Source: Rhodospirillales bacterium (GTDB taxonomy: Bacteria; Pseudomonadota; Alphaproteobacteria; Rhodospirillales; UBA2165). From it: a DNA stretch of 14,375 bases. The translations under genes and the position numbers were made by a program. The notes below the pieces were generated by a model. That model ran no database searches, had not been told where the DNA came from, and saw only the letters and a list, made by a program, of their open reading frames with translations. Where the stretch lies: NCBI GenBank assembly GCA_013204125.1, contig JABMOP010000144.1, positions 1 through 14,375 on the forward strand, given 5' to 3'. This document shows positions 6,730-12,834 of this stretch, piece by piece (position 1 is the first letter of the stretch; every line of letters begins with the position of its first letter).

Positions 6730-6744
6730 TTAAGGATACTTTAA
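6730..6744. promoter_or_regulatory. CtrA-type site TTAA-N7-TTAA
   Basis: TTAAGGATACTTTAA is an exact match to the TTAA-N7-TTAA consensus bound by the response regulator CtrA in alphaproteobacteria. It sits about 50 nt upstream of the structured segment that ends in the terminator at 6830-6858. An exact match by chance is uncommon in 14 kb but not impossible. Confidence 0.4.
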
Positions 6745-6779
6745 GGGTGGTCGGTTAGCCTGTAGCTGATCGATGAGAT

Positions 6780-6858
6780 CGAGTGGTAGATACCATTCGT
6801 ACCTCTTTGACGCCTCCCTGTTAAACTCAAGCCGTCTCTTTCGAGGCGGCTTTTTTTT
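6780..6858 (+). ncRNA. Candidate small RNA 1 (5' end unknown)
   Basis: The segment contains an 8-bp hairpin CGAGTGGT/ACCATTCG with loop AGAT (6780-6799), a short unpaired region including TCCCTGTTAAACTC (6815-6828), and a strong intrinsic terminator (6830-6858): hairpin, seed, terminator. The start is not fixed; I found no clear -10, though a CtrA-type site lies upstream. It could instead be the 3' end of the DUF1192 mRNA. Confidence 0.33.
6830..6858 (+). terminator. Strong Rho-independent terminator
   Basis: AGCCGTCTC (6830-6838), loop TTTC, GAGGCGGCT (6843-6851), a 9-bp stem with one G-U pair, followed by a run of eight T (6851-6858). Confidence 0.88.
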
Positions 6859-6884
6859 ATTTTTCGAAATTTTGAGATTACCTG

Positions 6885-6913
6885 TTGACCTATCTATCTG
6901 GTCTTGGCTACAG
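6885..6913 (+). promoter_or_regulatory. sigma70-type promoter in the intergenic region
   Basis: TTGACC (6885-6890), a 17-nt spacer and CTACAG (6908-6913). With the preceding G the -10 reads GCTACAG, close to the GCTANAWC -10 described for Caulobacter housekeeping promoters. No ORF with a ribosome site follows; a terminator does, about 50 nt downstream. Confidence 0.5.
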
Positions 6914-6919
6914 TCCACT

Positions 6920-6992
6920 CGGAATTTCGAGCAGGCGAGTTTAACAGGGAAAATTTAAAATCAGGGGTGCCGGAAACGGTGCCCCATTTTCT
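6920..6992 (+). ncRNA. Candidate small RNA 2 (about 73 nt)
   Basis: Bounded by the promoter at 6885-6913 and the terminator at 6964-6990. It would carry GAGTTTAACAGGGA (6937-6950) in an A/U-rich, probably unpaired region. That stretch is perfectly complementary to 6815-6828 of candidate RNA 1. A short CTCG/CGAG stem (6918-6931) lies at the 5' end. There is no start codon with a ribosome site inside. Confidence 0.38.
6964..6990. terminator. Intrinsic terminator, possibly bidirectional
   Basis: GGGGTGCC (6964-6971), loop GGAAAC, GGTGCCCC (6978-6985), then ATTTTC on the plus strand. Read on the minus strand the hairpin is followed by TGATTTTAAATTTT, so it can also end the adenylate cyclase transcript, whose stop is at 7039. 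Confidence 0.72.
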
Positions 6993-7038
6993 TTGCTCGT
7001 TACCCGAAAACTATATTTATAGAAGCCGCTGGCTTTGA

Positions 7039-8574
7039 TTATTCGGCGGCGGCGGCGGTAGATACGCGCGCAGGGGCGGTGTCACCACTAAAGCCCCGCC
7101 AATTAACTTCATATACCGCCATCGGTTCCTTGAAACCTTTTAATTCGCGCATGCCCCGGCTTTCGATTTGGAACGATTTTCCTTGGCAAATACCCTTTAC
7201 GGTTTCCGATATAAATATTTGGTAGTTCTCCGCCTTGTCAACGATGCGGGCGGCCAATTGGACCGTGGAGCCGAACAAATCGTCATCTTCGACAATGGGC
7301 TCTCCGGTATTGATACCGATCTTCACGCCGAGCGGCACTGCCGGGTTGTTGGCATTATCCTGGGTCACCTTGTTTTGTATATAAATCGCAGCTTCGACCG
7401 CGTGGGCGGAATTATAGAAAGACGCCATAATGCCGTCGCCGGTGTGTTTAACTTCGCGCCCTTGGTAGGTCGTCAATGCCGCGCGGACAATCCGATTATG
7501 GGTTCTGACCACTTCTTGGGCGGCGGCGTCACCGTGGGCCTGGGTGATCGCGGTTGAGCCGACGATATCGGTAAACATGACGGCAACGGTTCCGGCGCTT
7601 GTCGGCTCGCCCGATTTGCGCGTTGTCCATTCTTCGAGCGCGTTTTCCAGCATCAAGGCCGAATTTGCATTGCCGCGCAATTGGCCTTGCATGGCTTCGC
7701 GCCCGGTTTCGATCATCGTCAGATATTTGGCGTTACGCAGATAGTCTTCGTAAGAATCCGAAAATTTGAGAGCTTGTCCTTGGCTGGTGCCAAGCACGCC
7801 GACGCATTCCACCAAAATGGTGTTCAGTTCTTCATCGGTCAACGCTTCCGCAAGGCCGAGCGCTTCGCACGCGCCGGCAAGGTAGAGGTTAACTCCGAAC
7901 TTCGAAAAAGTATCGAGCTTGGGCCGAGATTGCATGACAGATTCTAGCCCGCGGCTGAGGAAGGTCATCAAAGTGACTTTTTGCTTTTCGGCGTTAATGT
8001 TCAACTTCGGCAATTGGATATGGTCGAGCGCGCCGTCAAAATTATCCAGCTCTGCCAACGCTTTGCTCAAGGTCGATTCCGTATCGTCATCATCCAGATC
8101 ATTGAGCAGATGCGATTCTTCCGCGAAGCGCTTCATCTGCGCGAGTTTTAACGCTTGTTCCTGCTGGGGAGATAACTTGGGCGGCTGAAGCGCCTGTTTC
8201 CAAAGAACTTTTTCGGATCGTTCGAATTTTTTTGTTTGTATATTGCCGGACAATTCGTCCTTGCTGATGAAGGCGTATGCGGACGCCGACAAGCTCAGGA
8301 TGAAGCCTACCAAGAACACTAAGAACAAGATGTCCGAATAGTTGCTGCGACCAATTATGCCACGCAGTTCAGGCAGTTCGGCAATGGCCAAGGCCACAAC
8401 CCAAGTCACCATGCCCGATACGATAAAGCTAGCAAGGGCAATCACACCGATTTTGGTGAAGATACTTGCTTCTGCCCGTGGCCTTGCTACAGGTCTGGCT
8501 TTAGCAACGCGCGGCTTGGTGCGCTGACGGCCTCCACTTTCCGTTTGAAAAGCCGAATTTCCAGCCATGTTCAA
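7039..8574 (-). CDS. Membrane-anchored class III adenylate cyclase
   Basis: Predicted to make cAMP from ATP at the inner membrane. A basic N-terminal tail is followed by two membrane helices (about 42-66 and 80-104), a long soluble region of about 220 residues I do not recognise, and a C-terminal class III cyclase domain (about 328-490). Metal ligands are Asp336 in FTDIVGST and Asp380 in HTGDG; Lys377 suits adenine recognition; Arg443 in STVQLAARI is the transition-state Arg, and the usual Asn before AAR is Gln, as in one bacterial subgroup. There is no HAMP linker. TTG at 8574 has GGGG 5 nt upstream; the ATG at 8568 is an alternative. A terminator follows at 6964-6990. Guanylate activity is not excluded. 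Confidence 0.88.
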   Translation of the reverse strand: MNMAGNSAFQTESGGRQRTKPRVAKARPVARPRAEASIFTKIGVIALASFIVSGMVTWVVALAIAELPELRGIIGRSNYSDILFLVFLVGFILSLSASAYAFISKDELSGNIQTKKFERSEKVLWKQALQPPKLSPQQEQALKLAQMKRFAEESHLLNDLDDDDTESTLSKALAELDNFDGALDHIQLPKLNINAEKQKVTLMTFLSRGLESVMQSRPKLDTFSKFGVNLYLAGACEALGLAEALTDEELNTILVECVGVLGTSQGQALKFSDSYEDYLRNAKYLTMIETGREAMQGQLRGNANSALMLENALEEWTTRKSGEPTSAGTVAVMFTDIVGSTAITQAHGDAAAQEVVRTHNRIVRAALTTYQGREVKHTGDGIMASFYNSAHAVEAAIYIQNKVTQDNANNPAVPLGVKIGINTGEPIVEDDDLFGSTVQLAARIVDKAENYQIFISETVKGICQGKSFQIESRGMRELKGFKEPMAVYEVNWRGFSGDTAPARVSTAAAAE

Positions 8575-8899
8575 TGTAACCCCAGTGTTCGATTATCCAG
8601 ATCGGCCTCGGCCCGGTTCCATCATGCAACCAACACCTACCTAATACGTTATAGGTAAATCTGAATCTCAACTTGAACCGCGTTGCCGGTCTTCGTATCG
8701 TTAATATCCTGCCAAACCAATATTTTAGAGCGGGAATCTAGACGAATTTGCCGAAAAAAACAATTCCCGGTTAAAATTCGAGGCTCCGCCTATTGAATTT
8801 CACGATTGAATTTTCAATTGTCAGCCTGAATTCAACCGCAACGCCGGCTGGGGCAAGCGCTTATGGGAAATCAGATAGCAGAAAAAAAGAGCAAAAATA
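8575..8899. other. 325-nt A+T-rich non-coding region upstream of the cyclase gene
   Basis: No ORF with coding character. It contains an 18-bp imperfect dyad (8639-8656), a 7-bp inverted repeat CGGGAAT/ATTCCCG (8731-8737 and 8763-8769), a palindrome ATTGAATTTTCAAT (8805-8818) and, on the minus strand just after rpmE, a run of seven T. It probably carries the cyclase promoter, but I could not settle on one. Confidence 0.55.
8639..8656. promoter_or_regulatory. 18-bp lux-box-like dyad upstream of the cyclase gene
   Basis: ACCTAATACGTTATAGGT pairs 14 of 18 positions symmetrically around a central CG. The ACCT...AGGT ends recall LuxR-family boxes, although the spacing (CT-N10-AG) is shorter than the LuxR type (N12). 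It lies 65 nt upstream of the cyclase start. No luxR or luxI gene is in the window. Confidence 0.25.
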
Positions 8900-9124
8900 T
8901 TAGGATTTAAGGCCCATGCCTTCGAAGCGCTTGTTGAATTTCGCAACTTGGCCGCCGCTGTCCACGAGCCGGTGTTCCCCGGTCCAAGCGGGATGGGATG
9001 TAGGATCGATATCCAACTTTAAGGTATCGCCGGGTTCACCCCAGGTCGAGCGTGTTTTATATTCGGTACCATCGGTCATCAATACGGTAATTTCGTGATA
9101 GTCCGGGTGGATATCTTTCTTCAT
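8900..9124 (-). CDS. rpmE: 50S ribosomal protein L31
   Basis: Ribosomal large-subunit protein of 74 residues starting MKKDIHPDYHEITVLMTDGT. It carries WTGEHRLVDSGGQVAKFNKR near the end, which is the L31 signature. It has no cysteines, so it is a zinc-independent form, as usual in alphaproteobacteria. I chose ATG at 9124; a GTG one codon upstream is possible with the GGAG ribosome site. It has its own promoter between it and the MFS gene, as expected for a highly expressed gene inside a same-strand cluster. Confidence 0.96.
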   Translation of the reverse strand: MKKDIHPDYHEITVLMTDGTEYKTRSTWGEPGDTLKLDIDPTSHPAWTGEHRLVDSGGQVAKFNKRFEGMGLKS

Positions 9125-9151
9125 CACATTCTCTCCGCGAATTGGGCGGGT

Positions 9152-9180
9152 TATATAGCCGAGGCGGGCCCGGCCTGCAA
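9152..9180 (-). promoter_or_regulatory. sigma70 promoter of rpmE
   Basis: On the minus strand TTGCAG (9175-9180), a 17-nt G+C-rich spacer and TATATA (9152-9157). The start would be near 9145, leaving a short leader of about 20 nt with GGAG before the rpmE start. Confidence 0.72.
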
Positions 9181-9184
9181 GTTT

Positions 9185-10369
9185 TTAAGTTTTGACGCCG
9201 CGCGCCCAGCCCGATCCTTTGGCGTAGCTGACCGCCAACACCACAATCATCAGCATAGCGCCGGTAAAAAACGGCCAATCCTTGCCGCCAAAGGCAAACA
9301 GGTAGCCGGCGCCCACCGGACCCACGGCCCTCGCTAATGTTGATACCGAACGCCCCAGGCCCAAAACGCCGCCGCGCACATCTTCGGCGGCATTGAGCGA
9401 TATTTGACTGGCGAGCGCCGGGGAAACGACGCTGAAGCCATATGTCGTAATTACCAACGCAATAATCATTAACGCCAGCCCGTCGGAGAACGGCAAAAGC
9501 GCAAGTCCGACTGCGAGGGCGATGAAACCTTGCCGGATAAGGCGTAACTCGCCAAAGCGCCGCGATAGCCGGCCAACCAATCCGCCTTGAATGATCGCCG
9601 AAATCAGCCCGAGAAAGGCAAACATATAGCCGTTTTGCAAAACGCCCCATCCGAATTTGCGTTCGGTCCACATTGCGAATGTGGCTTCTAGACCGGCAAA
9701 TACGAAGACCGACATAAAAGTCAGAACAAACATCATTTGAATGCCGGGTACAGACGTCGCCTGCCTGAAGGCTTGGCGTCTCTCCTGGCCGCTTTGCCCG
9801 GCGATGCGCAGGCGCGCTTCCGGCGAAAGAGATTCTTTAAGGGCAATCAGCGTCATGACCAAGGCAGCGGCGGCAAATCCAGCCGCCGCAAATGCCGGCA
9901 ATTGAAAATTGGTGGTCGCAGGATCGGCGCCCGCTAATATGCCGCCGATCGCCGGGCCGGCAATAAATCCAAGACCAAAGGCCGCTCCGATCAGGCCCAT
10001 GCCGCGCGTCCGGTTTTCTTCGTTGGTGATGTCGGCCATATAGGCAAAGGCGGCTGATATAGAACCGGCCATGAAACCTGCCAGCGCCCGCGCGCCGAAA
10101 ATTTGGATTAAGTCTGTCGCGCTTGCCAGCCACAAATAGGCGACGACGGTTCCGACCAGAGATAAAATCAACGTCGGGCGCCGCCCGAATCTGTCGCTGA
10201 ACCGACCCCAAAGAGGGGCGGTGATAAATTGAGCCATCGAATAGACCGCCATCACCAAGGTCACTTGATCGGGCGAGGCCTTGAAAAATTCTGCGTAAAA
10301 CGGCAATAGCGGAATGACGATGCCGAACCCGACAAGGTTAATGAAGACGATAACGAATAAAATAATCAT
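9185..10369 (-). CDS. MFS transporter, TetA-like drug:H+ antiporter family
   Basis: A 394-aa inner-membrane transporter with about 12 hydrophobic segments. It starts with the TetA/DHA1-type LVGFGIVIPLLPFYAEFF and carries motif A, GRFSDRFGRRPT (55-66), between helices 2 and 3. The antiporter motif C region is GLIGAAFGLGFIAGPAIGG (125-143). Family knowledge suggests proton-driven export of a small molecule; the substrate cannot be told. It lies 32 nt downstream of the MotB-like gene on the same strand, so it is probably co-transcribed with the envelope trio, and is followed by rpmE. Start ATG at 10369, with GCGGA about 8 nt upstream. Confidence 0.87.
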   Translation of the reverse strand: MIILFVIVFINLVGFGIVIPLLPFYAEFFKASPDQVTLVMAVYSMAQFITAPLWGRFSDRFGRRPTLILSLVGTVVAYLWLASATDLIQIFGARALAGFMAGSISAAFAYMADITNEENRTRGMGLIGAAFGLGFIAGPAIGGILAGADPATTNFQLPAFAAAGFAAAALVMTLIALKESLSPEARLRIAGQSGQERRQAFRQATSVPGIQMMFVLTFMSVFVFAGLEATFAMWTERKFGWGVLQNGYMFAFLGLISAIIQGGLVGRLSRRFGELRLIRQGFIALAVGLALLPFSDGLALMIIALVITTYGFSVVSPALASQISLNAAEDVRGGVLGLGRSVSTLARAVGPVGAGYLFAFGGKDWPFFTGAMLMIVVLAVSYAKGSGWARGVKT

Positions 10370-10401
10370 CGGGTTCCGCTAGGAGATCGGTCGCTGGCAA
10401 A

Positions 10402-11595
10402 TCAGCGCTGAGTTAATTTTAGCTCGATGCGCCGATTGCGCCGATAGGCGAATTCGTCATTCCGAGGATCAATCGGCTGATACTCCCCAAACCCGGTGGC
10501 CGCAAGGTTTTTTGCCGGGACGCCTTCTTCGGTCAGGATCCTGACGACGGAAATAGCGCGGGCCGATGATAATTCCCAATTGGAGGGGAAGCGTTGGGTG
10601 GCAATCGGAATACTATCGGTGTGCCCGTCTACGCGTAATATCCAATCAATGTTGCTTGGAATGCGTTTCGAAATATCTATGAGGGTAATGGCAAGGCGCT
10701 TCATCTGATCCCGGCCTGTAACTCCCAATTTTTCCGATCCGCGCTCGAACAGGACTTCCGATTGAAAAACGAAACGGTCGCCGACAATGCGCACCCCCGC
10801 CTGATTGCCCAAAATCTCGCGCAGTTTGCCAAAAAATTCTGAACGGTAGCGCGATAGTTCCTGCACCTTGCCGGCAAGGGCCGCGTTAAGCCGCTTTCCA
10901 AGATTGGCGACCTGCACCTTTTGTCTCTTCGCCAATTCTTCAGAGGCATCTAAGACGGCAGATATTTTGGCGATTTGAAGGCGCAGGCTTTTGATCTGCT
11001 TGTTGAGAAGCGCAACTTGGGCGCGGGCCGAATCTGATAGTTTCTTTTCGCTAATCAATTGCTGATCGCGTTCGTTCAATTTTCCGGCCATTGATTTTAT
11101 GCGTGTCTCTAAATCTTCGCGCAGCGCTCTCAAGGCTTCGATGTCATTATTCAATTGTATGATTTCCACAAGTTGCGCCTCGATCTTGTCGGTTCCTTGG
11201 GAAATCATTTTATCGGCGGCGTGGATATCGGATTGTAATTTTAGGGCACGTTCTTCCGCTGTTTCGGCGCGAAGCTGGATGCTTCTCATTTTTTGGTTCA
11301 AATCTTCGCGGGTGGATATAGAAACCTGTAGCTCACTGGAGAGCTGAGTGATCTCACTGCGGAGGTCAGTGTTGGATTTTCTCTCGAGCGCTAACAGATC
11401 GGCCAGTTCGCTCACTTGGCCGCGCAATTTATCCAAGGCTTGGTCGCGCCCCGTCAGGGCGTTGCTTAGAAAAAATTGGGAGATAACGAAAATCATCAAG
11501 AGAAAGATGAGCACCATCAAAAGTGAAGCCAGTGCGTCTACATAGCCGGGCCAGATGTCCGAGCGGTATTGGTTGCGCCTGGCGAGGGAAGCCAT
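10402..11595 (-). CDS. MotB-like envelope protein with OmpA peptidoglycan-binding domain
   Basis: Stator-type partner of the channel protein encoded just upstream (3-nt gap). A single N-terminal membrane helix (about 19-45) begins GYVDALASLLMVLIF; Asp20 matches the proton-carrying Asp of MotB, ExbD and TolR. Residues about 47-250 form a long periplasmic coiled coil, and 275-397 are an OmpA C-terminal domain. In it Asp327 (GHTD) and Arg346 (LSSARA) match the residues that grip diaminopimelate in peptidoglycan. It differs from flagellar MotB in the long coiled coil (397 aa total) and the lack of flagellar neighbours. It probably couples ion flow to force on the cell wall; the actual job is unknown. 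Confidence 0.88.
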   Translation of the reverse strand: MASLARRNQYRSDIWPGYVDALASLLMVLIFLLMIFVISQFFLSNALTGRDQALDKLRGQVSELADLLALERKSNTDLRSEITQLSSELQVSISTREDLNQKMRSIQLRAETAEERALKLQSDIHAADKMISQGTDKIEAQLVEIIQLNNDIEALRALREDLETRIKSMAGKLNERDQQLISEKKLSDSARAQVALLNKQIKSLRLQIAKISAVLDASEELAKRQKVQVANLGKRLNAALAGKVQELSRYRSEFFGKLREILGNQAGVRIVGDRFVFQSEVLFERGSEKLGVTGRDQMKRLAITLIDISKRIPSNIDWILRVDGHTDSIPIATQRFPSNWELSSARAISVVRILTEEGVPAKNLAATGFGEYQPIDPRNDEFAYRRNRRIELKLTQR

Positions 11596-11598
11596 GAC

Positions 11599-12747
11599 TT
11601 AGTCTTTTCGCGCTTCGCCCGGGCGCGCGGCAATCGTCCTTGCGAGAATTTTTATTTCGCTCCGCATTTGCTTGATTAAATCATCGCGGCCCTTGGGTAA
11701 TTCATCCAGCAAGCGCGCGACATAGACATCCAAATTGCGGATATGGGTCTGTGTTGCGTCGTCGAGCCCGCTGGATCGCTGCTGACTGGCGCCGGCTAAA
11801 AGCTCAAGCGTTCCCCGTAATTTACTTTGATTTTCCACTAAACCGGCCAGCAGGTTTTGTTCCGTGCGCATTTGGTCACCCAGTGTGCCGAGCTGTTCGG
11901 TCAGCTTCATCAGGCTCGAATTGCTCTGGATATTGCTTTCTTCGCCCCGCGCCATTGTGCGTTGTAGGTTATCTAAATTTTCCGCAGTGGTTTCGAGCAA
12001 GGCTTGGACATAAGCCGGGATGGACTGATCGCCTTCGCTGCCCGCTAACGCGCCCGAAGATAAACGGGTCAGGCTGGACAACCATTCTTCCAAATCGTTG
12101 TAAAACCGATTGAGCGCTTGGCCGGTCTGCAAATCAAGAAAGCCCAGCACCAATGATCCGGCCAATCCGAATAATGAAGTGGAAAAAGCCGTGCCCATGC
12201 CCGAAAGCGGCACCGCAAGGTCGGTTTTCATTTTCTCAAATGTGGTCGCCACGTCGGCGCCGCCGACATTGAGGCTATTGATAACCTGGCTAACCGAGCC
12301 GATGGTTTCCAAAAGCCCCCAAAAGGTGCCGAGAAGGCCTAAGAATATTAAAAGCCCAATCGTGTATCTGGAAAGATCGCGCGCTTCATCGAGGCGCGAT
12401 GCGATGCCGTCCAAAAGCGAGCGCATCGAAAGCGTCGACAGGCTGAAATTGCCGCTGCGTTCGCCCAGCATGGTCGCCATCGGCGCCAGCAAAGCCGGCT
12501 GTTTGTTGCCCGATAACGTGGGCCCTGAACTGCGAAAATTATCGATCCACTGGACTTCCGGAAAAATGCGAAAAACCTGCCGAAAATTATAGCCAATGCC
12601 CAATATCAAAACCCCAATGATCAGACCATTGAGGCCCCGGTTGGCGGCAAAGGCCGAGAGCAGGGGTTCGATCAGAACGCCGCAAAGCGCAATTACCGCG
12701 ATCAGAAAAAGCACCATGCGAATGACATAGCGTTGCGGCGAACTCAT
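11599..12747 (-). CDS. MotA/TolQ/ExbB-like proton channel protein
   Basis: Inner-membrane channel subunit, 382 aa. Hydrophobic segments lie at about 8-33, 39-56, 128-148 and 183-204. The last two hold the family core: LLGTFWGLLETIG (138-150) and LSGMGTAFSTSLFGLAGSLV (181-200), with the Thr/Ser residues expected along the proton path. A cytoplasmic loop (57-127) separates the helix pairs, and a C-terminal tail of about 178 residues is predicted helical, much longer than in flagellar MotA. It pairs with the MotB-like protein 3 nt downstream. Start ATG at 12747 with AGGA 9 nt before. The architecture recalls ZorA of Zorya defence, but the tail is far shorter and no ZorC, ZorD or ZorE is near. 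Confidence 0.85.
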   Translation of the reverse strand: MSSPQRYVIRMVLFLIAVIALCGVLIEPLLSAFAANRGLNGLIIGVLILGIGYNFRQVFRIFPEVQWIDNFRSSGPTLSGNKQPALLAPMATMLGERSGNFSLSTLSMRSLLDGIASRLDEARDLSRYTIGLLIFLGLLGTFWGLLETIGSVSQVINSLNVGGADVATTFEKMKTDLAVPLSGMGTAFSTSLFGLAGSLVLGFLDLQTGQALNRFYNDLEEWLSSLTRLSSGALAGSEGDQSIPAYVQALLETTAENLDNLQRTMARGEESNIQSNSSLMKLTEQLGTLGDQMRTEQNLLAGLVENQSKLRGTLELLAGASQQRSSGLDDATQTHIRNLDVYVARLLDELPKGRDDLIKQMRSEIKILARTIAARPGEARKD

Positions 12748-12767
12748 CGCGGAAATTCCTGAAATTT

Positions 12768-12834
12768 ACCCCACCGGCAAGATCCGGCCTCGGGGTGCTG
12801 ATGGAGGGGGGTGTGCAAAACGCTGCTCAGCGTT
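12768..12834 (-). promoter_or_regulatory. Two intercistronic hairpins in the envelope operon
   Basis: AACGCTG/CAGCGTT (12819-12834) overlaps the stop codon of the OmpA-like gene and is followed on the minus strand by a short T run. A second, interrupted stem (ACCCC with GGGGT, 12768-12796, with inner CCGG pairs) follows. They may cause partial termination or mRNA processing between gene 1 and gene 2 of the operon. Confidence 0.4.

Larger units (their letters stand above)
6815..6950. repeat. 14-bp perfect inverted repeat spanning a terminator and a promoter
   Basis: TCCCTGTTAAACTC (6815-6828) and its exact reverse complement (6937-6950) lie 108 nt apart. With a 2-nt bulge the pairing extends by GCC (6831-6833) with GGC (6934-6936), 17 bp in all. 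The arms fall in the unpaired parts of the two candidate RNAs. No flanking target-site duplication is visible. Confidence 0.8.
6677..7038. other. Gene-free interval with CtrA-like site, promoter and two terminators
   Basis: No convincing protein gene lies here. The interval holds, in order: a CtrA-type site (6730-6744), a stable hairpin (6780-6799), one arm of a 14-bp inverted repeat (6815-6828), a strong plus-strand terminator (6830-6858), a plus-strand promoter (6885-6913), the second repeat arm (6937-6950) and a second terminator (6964-6990). This density of RNA signals without an ORF suggests small RNAs. Confidence 0.6.

Noticed and set aside
6780..6800. tRNA-like fragment (GAGTGGTAGA followed by ATTCG)
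   Set aside because: No acceptor stem, anticodon arm or T arm can be built around it; the segment is a simple 8-bp hairpin.
6730..6918. 62-codon minus-strand ORF across the intergenic region
   Set aside because: GTG start without a ribosome site; it overlaps a perfect terminator and promoter of the other strand, and the protein is unlike any family I know.
6815..6950. Miniature transposable element with 14-bp terminal repeats
   Set aside because: No target-site duplication is visible, and the interior is fully accounted for by a terminator and a promoter; kept only as a weak alternative to the small-RNA reading.
10402..12747. Zorya-type anti-phage system (ZorA/ZorB-like pair)
   Set aside because: The channel/stator architecture is similar, but the ZorA-like tail is short, no ZorC, ZorD or ZorE gene is present, and the pair lies among housekeeping genes (rpmE, an MFS gene).
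10402..12747. Flagellar motor genes motA and motB
   Set aside because: The long cytoplasmic tail of the channel protein, the long coiled coil of the stator protein and the lack of flagellar genes argue against it.
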